DNA of 64,000 nt, from positions 365,918-429,917 of the forward strand of contig PQAO01000021.1 in the NCBI GenBank assembly GCA_003104995.1, in the 5' to 3' direction. The DNA is from Dehalococcoidia bacterium (GTDB lineage: Bacteria; Chloroflexota; Dehalococcoidia; Tepidiformales; Tepidiformaceae). The stretch's first letter is position 1, and each line of letters starts with the position of its first letter. Below the pieces are notes generated by a model, which saw only the letters and a program-made list of their open reading frames with translations, searched no databases and had not been told where the DNA came from. Of this stretch, positions 29,101-37,580 are shown piece after piece. The translations under genes were made by a program, and so were the position numbers.

Positions 29101-32100
29101 TCCCTCGCCATTTGCCCCCGTGGTGGTGTTCAGGGTGGTCACCAGCGTGTCGCGTGGTTCGCTCTTGTAGCGCCGCGCGCCGTCGGGCGTCTGTTCTTTG
29201 GTCGTAATCCAGTCACGCTTGTACACGCGCACAACGACAGCCTGGTTCCCCAGGATGTTGCCCTCTGTGTCCACCGTCACCAGGTCCACGCCGGTCGCGG
29301 TGCCCGCCTGGGCCACGTACTCCTCGGGCTTGATGCCCGCGTAGAGCGCTGCAGGGTGCACCGTCACCGATGTGCTGGATGCCACCGCCTGCGCGTTCTG
29401 GTCTGTCACCGTGGCCGAAAGCGTGAGCTGCTGCGCGCTTTCGCCGGGCTGGAGCGCCGCGGGAATGGTGTAGGCCGCCACGCCATCCGCACCGGTCACC
29501 GCCGTGCCGCTCGCACGGATCGGCGTCGTGCTGACCGCGGTCCGCCAGTAGTCATAATCGGAGAACGAGTATCGCTCGTAGCCCTCGACCCGCAGCCCCG
29601 CCGGGCTGCCGAGGACCGACCACTCGACTGCGGCCTCCGGGACGGCGCCGCCGAAGAAGAACGAGGCGGTTGTCCGCACGTCGATCGAGTCGCCGTTCAC
29701 GTACGAAGGCTTTCCGGTCTCGACTTCCACCTGGAATTCGGGCTTGCGGAACTCTGCAACGAGGTAGCTGTTCCCGGCTACCGCCCAGAACCCGTACTCG
29801 GGCGCCCCCTTGAGCTGGATGCTGATGGAGTAGTCGCCCACCGGTGCGTCCGCCGGGATCAGGAAGCTCCCGGCAAAGGTCCCGAACTCATTGGTGTGGA
29901 CATCCTCGCGCACAACCTCCTGCCCGCGAGAGTTGAGCATCACGAACTGCAACGGCGGGTCCGACGGCGGCACGGAGTAAGCCGCGTCGTCGTCCGCCCG
30001 CACGACTCCCTTGTACGCCACGGTTTCGCCCGGCCGGTAGATGGGGCGGTCCGTGTACACCTGCCCGACCCATTCCCGCGCAAAGTAATCGGTCGGCAGG
30101 TTTAGCTGGTACGGCGCGCTCCCCTGCGTCCATCTTGTGGAAGTCACCCCCCGGTGCACGCCATCGTCCAGGAGCAGGTAGTACGAACGGTCGATGTTCT
30201 TCCCCAGCGTCGGCAGGGGGACCTTGAACGACGCCAGGCCGTTCGCGTCGGTCGTGGCCTCTGCCGGGGAGATGTCGGGCCCGGAGGCCGTGATGGTTGC
30301 ACCCGAAATCGGCTTCCCGGTGTCGTGCTCGATCGCCCACGCGAGCAGCTCGTCGTTCGAGACCTTGGTCACGAGCACCGTGTCGACCACCGCGAACGCG
30401 AATTCCGACTGGTACTGGCCGCTCGACCGGACGAAGTAGAAGCCCTTCGCCAGCGGCCCGCCCGTCCCAGAGATCGAGGTTGAACCAAGGACGACCTCGT
30501 TCTGCGACGCGGTCACCGGCTCGGTCCAGCTCCGCATGGCCGGCAGCGATGGTTCGAACTTCGGGCCACCGTAGAAGTTGTGCAAGAGGCGCTGGCCCTC
30601 GTCCGGCGTCAGCGGGTAGAGCGTGAAACGCGCCTCGTTCATGTTCTGCGCGTGGAAGAACAGGATCGGCTCCGCCGATGCCGAGTACGTCGCTGAAGCG
30701 CTATACCCCGGCAGTGCCAGCGTCACCTGCGATGGCAGCGCCCCCGTCGTGAACGAGATGGTGTGCGCCCCCATCACCTGGCCGTAGCGGTCGAGGGCTC
30801 CGGCCGCAATCGTCACCGTGTAGGCGGTCGATGGCTTGAGCGGCACGGAGACGTTCATGTCGAACTCGCCGATGTAGACGTTCCCTTCGAGGTCCTCCGC
30901 CGTGAAGCTCGAAACGGAGACCTTTCCCTCCAGCGAGTCGATGTCCATCGGGTTCGAGAAAGAAATGCTGATCCCGTAGCGCTGGGCAGCCGTCTCGCCG
31001 TTCCGCGGGAACGACGACGACACGACCGGGAGGCCGACCGTTGTAAACCGTGCCCGCCGCTCCTCCGCGGTTGCCCCGCCCTTCGCCCCCGGCAGGCCGG
31101 CCGCTACCACGGCTTCGTACGCCGTCCGGTAGCCAAGCTGCACCGAAGGCGTGAAGGTCGCGACGGTGTTGCCCTCGCTCCAGGCGACGCTTCCCGGCAC
31201 CGCCGTCCCCGCAAGGTCCACCAGTGAGATCCCGGAAGCCGCCGCCGGGTCCATCGGCTGGTTGAACGTCACCGCGACCTGCTGGCGCGGGCTCGCGAAG
31301 TCCGTGTTGTTGTCGGGTGTGAACTTCGCGACGGCCGGGCTGACCGTCGTGAAGCTCCAGGCATAGTCCTCCCGGAGCACGCCGTCCGCCGCCGATGTCA
31401 AGCCCTTTGGAATCTTCAGCTTGTAGGTCGTGTAAGGCTGCAGGTTCGCCGGCACGAACCGGTAGATCGAGGTGTTGAGCCATTCTCCCGTCCCCTCCAG
31501 CGGCGGGTCGAACTCGATGACCGCAGCCGTGCTCTGCGCGCTGAGGGTGGTCAGCGGCGCCACCGAACGGCTGAATTGGATCATCACCGGTGCGTTCAGC
31601 GGGACTTCCGTGTCGCCGTTACCCGGGATCGCCTGCTGCACCGTGAGCAACCCGGTGACGGTGAACTGGCGTTGGACCTCGCCGGTCAGCCCGGTTTCGG
31701 GGCGCGCCGCTACCTTGACCGTGTAGGTCGAGCCGCGCAGAAGGCCCGGGTACTCTGGCTGGAAAAGCACCGTCCGGTCGCTTAGCCACGCGTAGCTGCC
31801 GGGGACCGCCGGCTCCACCTGGAGTAGCTTCTGCGGCTCGCGCTCGTCGGGAGCGGCGGCAAACGTCACCTTGATGGGCGTCAGCCGGGGCACGTCGTCG
31901 CCTTCGGGGCTTACGGCGAATCCCGGCGGCTCGACATAAGGGGTGTGCTCGCCCTCCCGCGTGAGTGCGAACCACGACAGCCCCGCCACCGCACCCACAA
32001 CTACGGCCGCCCCCAGCGCCGCCGCTGCCTTACGGACCGGTGTATCGAGGTATCCCGAGAGCCTTGCAATCTGCCGTTGGAATGCGTTCTGGGCGGGTTG

Positions 32101-32109
32101 TTCGCTCAT
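26200..32109 (-). CDS. Alpha-2-macroglobulin-like giant envelope protein lacking the thioester motif
   Basis: 1969 residues. A single N-terminal membrane helix (about residues 29-50) has no lipobox. Repeated Ig-like macroglobulin domains follow, then the A2M core (segment with AYWSAQLKTDANGRASVDV and LTTWRMQVRAV, near 1240-1280), and a C-terminal alpha/alpha toroid with RQRPDGGWSWC. Where YfhM-type proteins have the thioester CLEQ there is PRPFEDTVY (about 27671-27725), with no Cys or Gln. So it cannot form the covalent trap by the usual chemistry. The start overlaps the pbpC stop (ATGA). E. coli yfhM-pbpC shows the same pairing, which suggests a periplasmic protease trap working with wall repair. 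Confidence 0.9.
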   Translation of the reverse strand: MSEQPAQNAFQRQIARLSGYLDTPVRKAAAALGAAVVVGAVAGLSWFALTREGEHTPYVEPPGFAVSPEGDDVPRLTPIKVTFAAAPDEREPQKLLQVEPAVPGSYAWLSDRTVLFQPEYPGLLRGSTYTVKVAARPETGLTGEVQRQFTVTGLLTVQQAIPGNGDTEVPLNAPVMIQFSRSVAPLTTLSAQSTAAVIEFDPPLEGTGEWLNTSIYRFVPANLQPYTTYKLKIPKGLTSAADGVLREDYAWSFTTVSPAVAKFTPDNNTDFASPRQQVAVTFNQPMDPAAASGISLVDLAGTAVPGSVAWSEGNTVATFTPSVQLGYRTAYEAVVAAGLPGAKGGATAEERRARFTTVGLPVVSSSFPRNGETAAQRYGISISFSNPMDIDSLEGKVSVSSFTAEDLEGNVYIGEFDMNVSVPLKPSTAYTVTIAAGALDRYGQVMGAHTISFTTGALPSQVTLALPGYSASATYSASAEPILFFHAQNMNEARFTLYPLTPDEGQRLLHNFYGGPKFEPSLPAMRSWTEPVTASQNEVVLGSTSISGTGGPLAKGFYFVRSSGQYQSEFAFAVVDTVLVTKVSNDELLAWAIEHDTGKPISGATITASGPDISPAEATTDANGLASFKVPLPTLGKNIDRSYYLLLDDGVHRGVTSTRWTQGSAPYQLNLPTDYFAREWVGQVYTDRPIYRPGETVAYKGVVRADDDAAYSVPPSDPPLQFVMLNSRGQEVVREDVHTNEFGTFAGSFLIPADAPVGDYSISIQLKGAPEYGFWAVAGNSYLVAEFRKPEFQVEVETGKPSYVNGDSIDVRTTASFFFGGAVPEAAVEWSVLGSPAGLRVEGYERYSFSDYDYWRTAVSTTPIRASGTAVTGADGVAAYTIPAALQPGESAQQLTLSATVTDQNAQAVASSTSVTVHPAALYAGIKPEEYVAQAGTATGVDLVTVDTEGNILGNQAVVVRVYKRDWITTKEQTPDGARRYKSEPRDTLVTTLNTTTGANGEGTVTVTPDKTGTFRLVAEVTDAQGRTARSAAYLWVWGGQFASWRISNDDTIALVADKDSYEVGETAEILVPAPFEGAVGLVTVERGKVITRAVQAFPTNTERLSIPITDRSVPNVFVSVVLYRPPTAEDPVPRYKVGYVQLPVSTETRELTVSIRPDKDQAEPGETVRYDITVTDSTGKGVASEVSVSVVDKALLSLEEERGPNGLLAFWFERGLAVATSSSMSVSINRSNDVIAEPPRGGKGGGGLEDDRLRQDFRNSAYWSAQLKTDANGRASVDVKMPDNLTTWRMQVRAVSGDTMVGEGTNELVSTLPLLLRPALPRFLRVGDETQIRLLVRNATAEEHEVKVTISAEGIDLDDKSARTVKIPAGESVPVSWPAKVTADGTARLTFTATGGGMEDAVTQEFPLLLDVTPETMATGGIVTNEPGVEALYLPPFAILKNGLLQVSVQSALGGSMADELGEFVPRPFEDTVYIASRLTANIGVARAERSAGNSSTNGGRITSDLAALVSRQRPDGGWSWCTEPLCLSDPNVTAWVLLALGEARRDGLTFDESGIGRAGTYLSGYINRTADVAHPADPNQKAFMLAAIASADSSRSAISPARALFEQYRTQLNTWGRAYLAMALVDAGVEGSDEQVRALLNDIAAATIPSANGNHWEDPPVRGMFMTNTATTGLVTLALARIQPEQPLLAQSVRWLVIARGAKRWQTTVERAQAILALTTYAEVTGELAGNFSYKVTVDDRQILGGLVKPGEPLKDAAKDVALTDFTPGKVALLAFLRDFEKQGRLYYTLNLRYLTPAKDVEAVNRGFAVSHEYSLLGDAATKVTSAKLGDTVRVKLTILAPADRNYVVIEDLLPGGLEPIDARLQTIDPALKALLEAERVAALQKQRGGYAAPWFGWYYSPWQHVELRDDRTVLFTDYLPKGVYEYTYYARATTPGDFFVAPTHAEETYLPEVFGRSDSGRFSVTE

Positions 32110-34436
32110 CGCGGTTTCACCTCGAAAGTACTTGTGGCGACGGCCAGCGAGCCATCGCGGAGTCGTGCGGTTACCTGGAGTTCGTGCACCCCGGGCCGGA
32201 GCGCCCAGACGAGCCTGGCGTCACCGGGAGAGACCTCGGCGAGCGTATCGCCGTTCATCTGGAACGTGACGGTTGTTGCGTCCGCGGGCGCCTCGGCCCG
32301 GAGGGAGAGCTCTTGCCCACGCAGCTCGGGGGCCATGTAGAAGACGCTCCCGGGCTGCGGGTCAACGATGCGCAGCTGACCGTTCCCGGCCTCCGGGATC
32401 GAAACCTGAAGCCCGGCGTCGCGGGCCCACGCCATCGCCGCCGCGGGCGGAGCGATCGCGACGCTGCCATCGGCCTGGCGCCGGTAATAGGTCTCGATCG
32501 TCACCGGCGCCGTCCCCGCCACGAAGAGCTCTCGTTGCGGGTGGAGGCAGTCTGGCCCGGGCAACAGCCCGGTGGGGCTGCACACGTCCGCTTCGACTAT
32601 GGCCGCCGGGCGCGAAGGCCATCCGGGCTCCTTCACCATCGCCGCTGCGAGCATCACATCCCGCCAGATTGGTCCCGCCCCGTCCACACCCGACACGTCG
32701 CGCATCGGTGAGCCGTCGGCATTCCCCACCCACACGCCGACCGCGAAGCTCGAAGTGAACCCCATCGTCCAGTTGTCGCGAAAGCCCGTGGTGGTACCCG
32801 TCTTCGCCGCCGCGTGGAAGGGCAACTCGAACGGCGTCGTCATCCCGAACCCCGGGATGCGGGCATCGGAATCGTCCAGGATGTCTGCCAGCAGGTAGGC
32901 ATGCTCGGGGCTCGTCGCTTCCCGGGTCGTTGGTGGGCGCCGTTCGTACACCACCGTCCCGTCCGCCGCCCGCACACGGGTCACGGCGAACGGCTCCGCG
33001 TACGCACCACCGGCCCCGAGAGCTGCATAAGCTGCAGTAAGGTCCAACAGGCGCACCTCCGCGCCGCCGAGAGTCAACGCCAGCCCATACCGCTCCGCCT
33101 CGGTCAGTGTGGTCAGCCCGAACCGCTGCGCGACGTCAAGAAATGCCGGGATGCCGACCGCCTCAAGCGTCCGCACCGCAGGGACGTTGAACGACGATGC
33201 GAGCGCCACGCGTAGCGGCACCACTCCGTGGAAGCGCTTGTCGAAGTTCTGGGGGCTGTAGAGGCCGTCCTTCGTTTCGAACGCGGTTGGCACGTCGAGG
33301 AGCGGTGTGGCAGCGGTGTACCCGCGTTCGAACGCAGCGGCATAGAGGAACGGCTTGAGGGCCGAACCCGGCTGGCGGGGCGTGACCGCCATGTTGATTG
33401 CGCCGCCGGTCTCTTCGTCGCCGATACTGCCCACCATTGCCAGCACGCGCCCGGTCTCCGGCTCAACCACGGTCACCGCCGCGTTGGTCACGTTCCGGTC
33501 GCTCAGGTTGGCGACATGCATCCGCGCCAGCCGTTCGGCCTCCTGCTGCAGGCCCGCATCGAGGGTCGTCTCGACCACCAGGCCGCGTGCGCCGGCGAGG
33601 TCCGGCCGCAGCCGAGCCACCTCCGCCATCGCCCATGCCACGAACTGCGGGGCGACCGCCGGTTCGATTTCCGGCAGGAGGGCCAGGGGCTCGCCCTCCG
33701 CCGCCAGTGCCTGCTCCGGGGAAATCGATCCATCGGCCGCCATCCGTCCGAGCACGTAGGCCTGGCGGGCCCGCGCAAACGTTTCATCGACCGACGTTTC
33801 GTAGACGGATGGCAACTGCGGCAACCCGGCCAGGAAGCTCGCTCGCGCGAGGTCCAGGTTCGCCGCCGAAACCCCGAAGTACACCCGTGCCGCCGCTTCG
33901 ATCCCGTAGGCCCCCCGCCCGTAGTACACCTCGTTCAGGTAGAGCTCGAGGATCTGGTCCTTCGAGCGGTGCGCCTCGAGTTGCAGCGCGATGAGCGACT
34001 CGCGCACCTTTCGCACGGGGAGGGGTCCGCCGCCGCCGTCGAGGTAGATCCGCCGGGCCAACTGCTGGGTGATTGTGGAAGCGCCCGAACGCTCCGACCG
34101 GAACTTCCATGCTGCCCGGAGCAACGCCACCGGGTCGACTCCGGGGTGGCTGCGGAAGCGCTGGTCCTCGGCGGCAATGGTGGCCTGGATGACGACGGGC
34201 GCAACCTCGTCCAGCGAGACCGGGATGCGGAAGCCCTCGCTCCCGTCGCGCTGCAACACAGTCCCGTCCGCCGCAAGCACCACTGTCCCCGGGACGGTGA
34301 GCTTCTGTTCCGGGGCGTCGAACGGTGCGCAGAAGGCGTACAGCGGTAGTACGGCCACCGCGAAGAAGGCAGCCGCCGTGCTCGCATACCTGCGGCGCAC
34401 TCGGTGGCGCGGGGCGATGCCGCCCGCTGTTCTCAT
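32106..34436 (-). CDS. pbpC: Penicillin-binding protein 1C
   Basis: 776-residue bifunctional class A PBP. After one N-terminal membrane helix (about residues 18-36) comes the GT51 glycosyltransferase with EDQRFRSHPGVDP (Glu90) and GASTITQQLAR. The transpeptidase follows: PGSALKPF (SxxK serine), SSFN, and AKTGTT (KTG). A C-terminal PBP1C-type beta domain follows. Length is close to E. coli PBP1C. The ATG at 34436 has GGTGA upstream. It is translationally coupled to the macroglobulin-like gene. Confidence 0.93.
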   Translation of the reverse strand: MRTAGGIAPRHRVRRRYASTAAAFFAVAVLPLYAFCAPFDAPEQKLTVPGTVVLAADGTVLQRDGSEGFRIPVSLDEVAPVVIQATIAAEDQRFRSHPGVDPVALLRAAWKFRSERSGASTITQQLARRIYLDGGGGPLPVRKVRESLIALQLEAHRSKDQILELYLNEVYYGRGAYGIEAAARVYFGVSAANLDLARASFLAGLPQLPSVYETSVDETFARARQAYVLGRMAADGSISPEQALAAEGEPLALLPEIEPAVAPQFVAWAMAEVARLRPDLAGARGLVVETTLDAGLQQEAERLARMHVANLSDRNVTNAAVTVVEPETGRVLAMVGSIGDEETGGAINMAVTPRQPGSALKPFLYAAAFERGYTAATPLLDVPTAFETKDGLYSPQNFDKRFHGVVPLRVALASSFNVPAVRTLEAVGIPAFLDVAQRFGLTTLTEAERYGLALTLGGAEVRLLDLTAAYAALGAGGAYAEPFAVTRVRAADGTVVYERRPPTTREATSPEHAYLLADILDDSDARIPGFGMTTPFELPFHAAAKTGTTTGFRDNWTMGFTSSFAVGVWVGNADGSPMRDVSGVDGAGPIWRDVMLAAAMVKEPGWPSRPAAIVEADVCSPTGLLPGPDCLHPQRELFVAGTAPVTIETYYRRQADGSVAIAPPAAAMAWARDAGLQVSIPEAGNGQLRIVDPQPGSVFYMAPELRGQELSLRAEAPADATTVTFQMNGDTLAEVSPGDARLVWALRPGVHELQVTARLRDGSLAVATSTFEVKPR

Positions 34437-34486
34437 AATCACCCAACGTTTCGGGGCGCGTACCGGTTCCACAATACGCTCACCCG

Positions 34487-34501
34487 CCAACAACTTGTTG
34501 G
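34487..34501. promoter_or_regulatory. 15-bp palindrome between divergent genes
   Basis: CCAACAA-C-TTGTTGG forms a perfect inverted repeat in the 181-base gap between pbpC (minus) and the 61-residue ORF (plus). It has the size of a dimeric repressor site; the protein that would bind it is unknown. The rest of the gap shows no convincing promoter. Confidence 0.35.
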
Positions 34502-34617
34502 TCCGCCTCCACCGTCGAACGCACTCCGGATGCAAACCTATCGGCAGACCGTCCGGAAAGGTTTATGGTGGCACCGCGGCCCTCTCAAAACGGGCCGTCA
34601 AGCGAGGAACGCGAACT

Positions 34618-34803
34618 ATGGGATGGCTCAAGAAACTGCTCGGCCGCCAGGAAACTCATGAAGAGTGGCTGGAGGCTCACCCCGGAAAGCATTCGAACAA
34701 GTCTGCTCCCCCGTCGATCTCAGCGGAAGACGAGAAGGGCATGCGCGACCGGATGGAAGCCGAACTGGCCGAACAACGGGCGAAGCGCGAGGACCAGGCC
34801 TAG
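34618..34803 (+). CDS. 61-residue charged protein of unknown function
   Basis: The ATG at 34618 has GAGGA nine bases upstream (34604-34608). The product begins MGWLKKLLGRQETHEEWL and continues as a hydrophilic helix-forming chain ending in Glu/Arg/Lys-rich sequence with no Cys. The amphipathic N-terminus might associate with membranes. I do not recognise it. The stop overlaps the stop of the convergent membrane-protein gene at 34800-34803. Confidence 0.55.
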   Translation: MGWLKKLLGRQETHEEWLEAHPGKHSNKSAPPSISAEDEKGMRDRMEAELAEQRAKREDQA

Positions 34804-35810
34804 GCTTCCGCCGGTGCGCCGGGCATCACGCCGCGCGTCCTGTCCTGAGCGCGGCCGTTCTCCGGCTGCTTGCGCTGCTCCAGCACGTTCGGAAGTGCCA
34901 TCGCCAGCAATGCCATCCCCGTGATCACCAGCCCGGACTGGTAGGTGCTGTGCAGTCCGATGCCGCCGGTGACCAACAGCAACAGGCCTGCGGCAGCCAG
35001 CCCATTCCGGGACCTGGCGAACGCGGCCAGCGTGGCTGCCAGGCACCCGGCCGCACCGGCGTACGCCACCGAAGGCAGCACCCCCGAGAGTCCTTCGTTC
35101 CAGAGGAGCAAGAAGCGCGCCGTCGCCCCACCATTACCCAGGAAGGCCACGAACACGACCGCCGCCACCACGATTCCAGATGCGACGGACACGCGGTCCA
35201 AGACACCTCTCGCGAGCAGCGGAACCGCCAGGGCAAACGCCACCCCAACCACCTCCGCCGCGGTTAGCGCGGAATCGGTCCGGAGCGTCAGCAACCCCTC
35301 CTGAGCAGCAGATTCACCGAGCGTGTGGGCACTGCTGAGCACGAACGCGCCCGCGAACAGCCCGATCGGCACGGCCACGGTCCAGCGCCGCGTCAGCGAG
35401 GCCGTGCCGACGGCGAGAACGGCGACTGTCCCGGCCGTCGCGGTATCCAGCGCGAGTCGTCCAGCGAACTCCATGGCCGCCAGCCCACTCATTGCCGCGA
35501 AGCCAGCCATCGCCACCGCCATCCCTCGCCGCACAGGCCCACCGCGACTCCACAACGTCCATGCTGTCGCCGGTACCGCGAACATCAACAGCGTGATGGC
35601 AACGAAATAGGCGTACCGGCCACCGAAGCTCAACACCTCGTACGGCTCCCGGAGCGCCGTGATGCCCGGGATGTGGATGGCTGTTCTGGTGAACGTCCGC
35701 AGGATGAGCAACTCGAATGCGGATGCAATTGCCAGGCCTGCCGCTCCGAGGGCGATCACCGGTGGAAGTGCCGCCCCCGGGTGCCGTTCTGCCATCTGCC
35801 GCGCAGCCAT
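34800..35810 (-). CDS. Polytopic membrane protein of the molybdoenzyme operon
   Basis: 336 residues from the ATG at 35810, which directly follows the gamma-subunit gene, with GAGGTAGGA upstream. About nine hydrophobic segments are visible and there is no large soluble domain. It lacks the regular His pattern of NarI or of a b-type cytochrome, so I cannot assign haem binding. As the last gene of a Tat-exported NXR/nitrate-reductase-like operon it could be a membrane anchor or quinone-linked module. That is position-based inference only. Confidence 0.7.
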   Translation of the reverse strand: MAARQMAERHPGAALPPVIALGAAGLAIASAFELLILRTFTRTAIHIPGITALREPYEVLSFGGRYAYFVAITLLMFAVPATAWTLWSRGGPVRRGMAVAMAGFAAMSGLAAMEFAGRLALDTATAGTVAVLAVGTASLTRRWTVAVPIGLFAGAFVLSSAHTLGESAAQEGLLTLRTDSALTAAEVVGVAFALAVPLLARGVLDRVSVASGIVVAAVVFVAFLGNGGATARFLLLWNEGLSGVLPSVAYAGAAGCLAATLAAFARSRNGLAAAGLLLLVTGGIGLHSTYQSGLVITGMALLAMALPNVLEQRKQPENGRAQDRTRGVMPGAPAEA

Positions 35811-35814
35811 GGTC

Positions 35815-36786
35815 CTACCTCTTCCCCTCCCGGTAGCCGTACACCCCAAGGCCGATGCCCAGCGCCGTGAAACCAATCAACATCGCGGCCCCGAGGATTA
35901 CGGCCGTGGAGTTGAACCCGCCGCCACCAGGTACTTTCGCTCCGGCGATGGACAGCGTGATGAACTGCGAAGCCGACTTCATGCCGTTGCGCTCGTCCTG
36001 GCTGCCGTCCCACACCGCGAACGCGATGTCCGTGCGTGCGCCAGCCCCGAACCCGGCATGGTCCGGTCCCTCGCTCGTGTAGGGCCGCGCAAACACCACC
36101 GCCCAGGCATCGTTCGCCCAGGCACCCTTACCCTGGACATCCTGCACCGTCGAGGTGGTCAATTGCCCAAAGGCTTGTGAGACGAGCGTCTGGACCGCGC
36201 CAAGGTCCGGGTTGGCGTAAGGGTTGCCAGCCGCGCGCGCCGTGTAAAACAGCGTGTCCGTCGACGGGTATCCATCGACAGAGGCTCCCGTGTAGATCTC
36301 CACCGGGTCCTTCAACCCGGCGTCGGAGTCCGCCCGCCAGTGCCAGATGTTCACGCCTGCGTCAGCCTGGCCCATGCACACTGACGGCACCGTCGAGGCT
36401 GTCTTCGCCGGGAACTCCAGTGCTACCGCGTCCGAAAAGTCCTCGACGCGCGTGCTGGCGTCGTCCTGGGTCGCGTCCTTCCATTCCACCCGGACGTAGA
36501 GCGTGTCGTTGTAGTGCAGCGCCTTGGCGCTCACCGTCTGTACAGTCCCGCCACCGGCCGCGTAGGAGCCCAGCTGCGCGGTAAGCGGCACGCGGACAGC
36601 GACCGCATCTTTCCACGCCCCGTTGGACGGGTTCAGGCCCGGGTCCTTCCCCGATTCGTAGGCCGTCAGATACAGAGTCTGCGACACCGCGGGGTTGGTG
36701 TTCGTGAATTGCAGCACGCCCGCGAGCGCGAGGACCGCTACCACGCCCACTGCAATGCGGCGCCGTTTCACCAGTTCGAGCAACAT
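35815..36786 (-). CDS. Type II DMSO-reductase-family haem-b gamma subunit (EbdC/DdhC/NxrC-like)
   Basis: 323 residues. An N-terminal signal-like segment (about residues 10-28) is followed by a beta-rich domain of the ethylbenzene-dehydrogenase-gamma type: ALHYNDTLYVRVEWKDATQ, VALEFP, and VCMGQADAGVNIWHWRAD, where the haem-ligating Met is expected. A C-terminal membrane helix (about 297-315) with a basic end would anchor it outside. The family binds one b haem through Met and Lys and passes electrons from the beta subunit. Its start lies 7 bases after the chaperone stop. Confidence 0.82.
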   Translation of the reverse strand: MLLELVKRRRIAVGVVAVLALAGVLQFTNTNPAVSQTLYLTAYESGKDPGLNPSNGAWKDAVAVRVPLTAQLGSYAAGGGTVQTVSAKALHYNDTLYVRVEWKDATQDDASTRVEDFSDAVALEFPAKTASTVPSVCMGQADAGVNIWHWRADSDAGLKDPVEIYTGASVDGYPSTDTLFYTARAAGNPYANPDLGAVQTLVSQAFGQLTTSTVQDVQGKGAWANDAWAVVFARPYTSEGPDHAGFGAGARTDIAFAVWDGSQDERNGMKSASQFITLSIAGAKVPGGGGFNSTAVILGAAMLIGFTALGIGLGVYGYREGKR

Positions 36787-36793
36787 GGTCACC

Positions 36794-37567
36794 TCAGTTC
36801 GCCACCGAAATTTCGTCGATCCCAATCAGTGGGCAATCGCCCTGGGCACCGCAGGCCCCATCATCTGGTTCGGGCCAATCGAGCCGCGGCTCTTCCATGG
36901 AACGTGCCGGTATAACGTCGAGTCGGTCGCATTCGTCGATGAGCCAATCCGTGAGGAGCCCGCCAACAGCCGCGTAAAATGAGTCGGTGCCGTCGGCCTG
37001 CGCCCGCACGCGGCGTCCGAATGCGGGGCCCCAGCACCCGAGATGGTCGCGAAGAAAGAGCGATTGTGCCTCCCGGGTCACCTCGGCCTCGTGCGGGCCA
37101 AGATTTTCGAGGGCATGAGCCTCCTTGAAGGCAAGGACGCTCATGAACTCTAGTTCCGTGGAGATGTGATCCGGGCGCTGGTGCTCGATGCCCCCGACCT
37201 GAAGCCCGTATGCCCGGTAGAAGCCAGCAATGTCAGCCATCGCGTGTGCTTGTTGGAAAATATCGCCTGGGTCGTAGGCGGTCTCGTAGTCGGGGCAGTC
37301 TGCCGAGACTGTGAGCGTGAACAAGGCCGTATGTGCTGCCCGCCTCTCCTCAAGTGGAGTGTCAACGCCGCGAAGAGCCTCCCGCAGGTCCTGACCACCA
37401 TCGGCCAGGTCCAGTTCGGTGAGAATGGGTGCGATATGATCCCGAAGCACCGCCTGATGCTCCTGGTTCGGGTAGGCAAGGGCCCTTCCAAGGAAGGTAT
37501 ACATCAGCCCGCGCACGATGGCGGTCTTATGCTCCAGGCCCTGGGCCCGTGGATCGGTTGAATTCAC
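36794..37567 (-). CDS. TorD/NarJ-family molybdoenzyme chaperone
   Basis: 257-residue all-helical TorD/DmsD/NarJ-type protein that binds the alpha-subunit signal peptide and assists cofactor insertion before Tat export. Visible landmarks are YETAYDPGDIFQQAHAMADI, HISTELEFMSVLAFKEAHAL (the E-F-x-x-L-x-x-KE signature) and FLRDHLGCWGPAF. A short Cys-containing tail is extra. The GTG start has AGGAG eight bases upstream. It follows the beta gene by 13 bases. Confidence 0.85.
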   Translation of the reverse strand: MNSTDPRAQGLEHKTAIVRGLMYTFLGRALAYPNQEHQAVLRDHIAPILTELDLADGGQDLREALRGVDTPLEERRAAHTALFTLTVSADCPDYETAYDPGDIFQQAHAMADIAGFYRAYGLQVGGIEHQRPDHISTELEFMSVLAFKEAHALENLGPHEAEVTREAQSLFLRDHLGCWGPAFGRRVRAQADGTDSFYAAVGGLLTDWLIDECDRLDVIPARSMEEPRLDWPEPDDGACGAQGDCPLIGIDEISVAN

Positions 37568-37580
37568 AATCGTGCTCCTG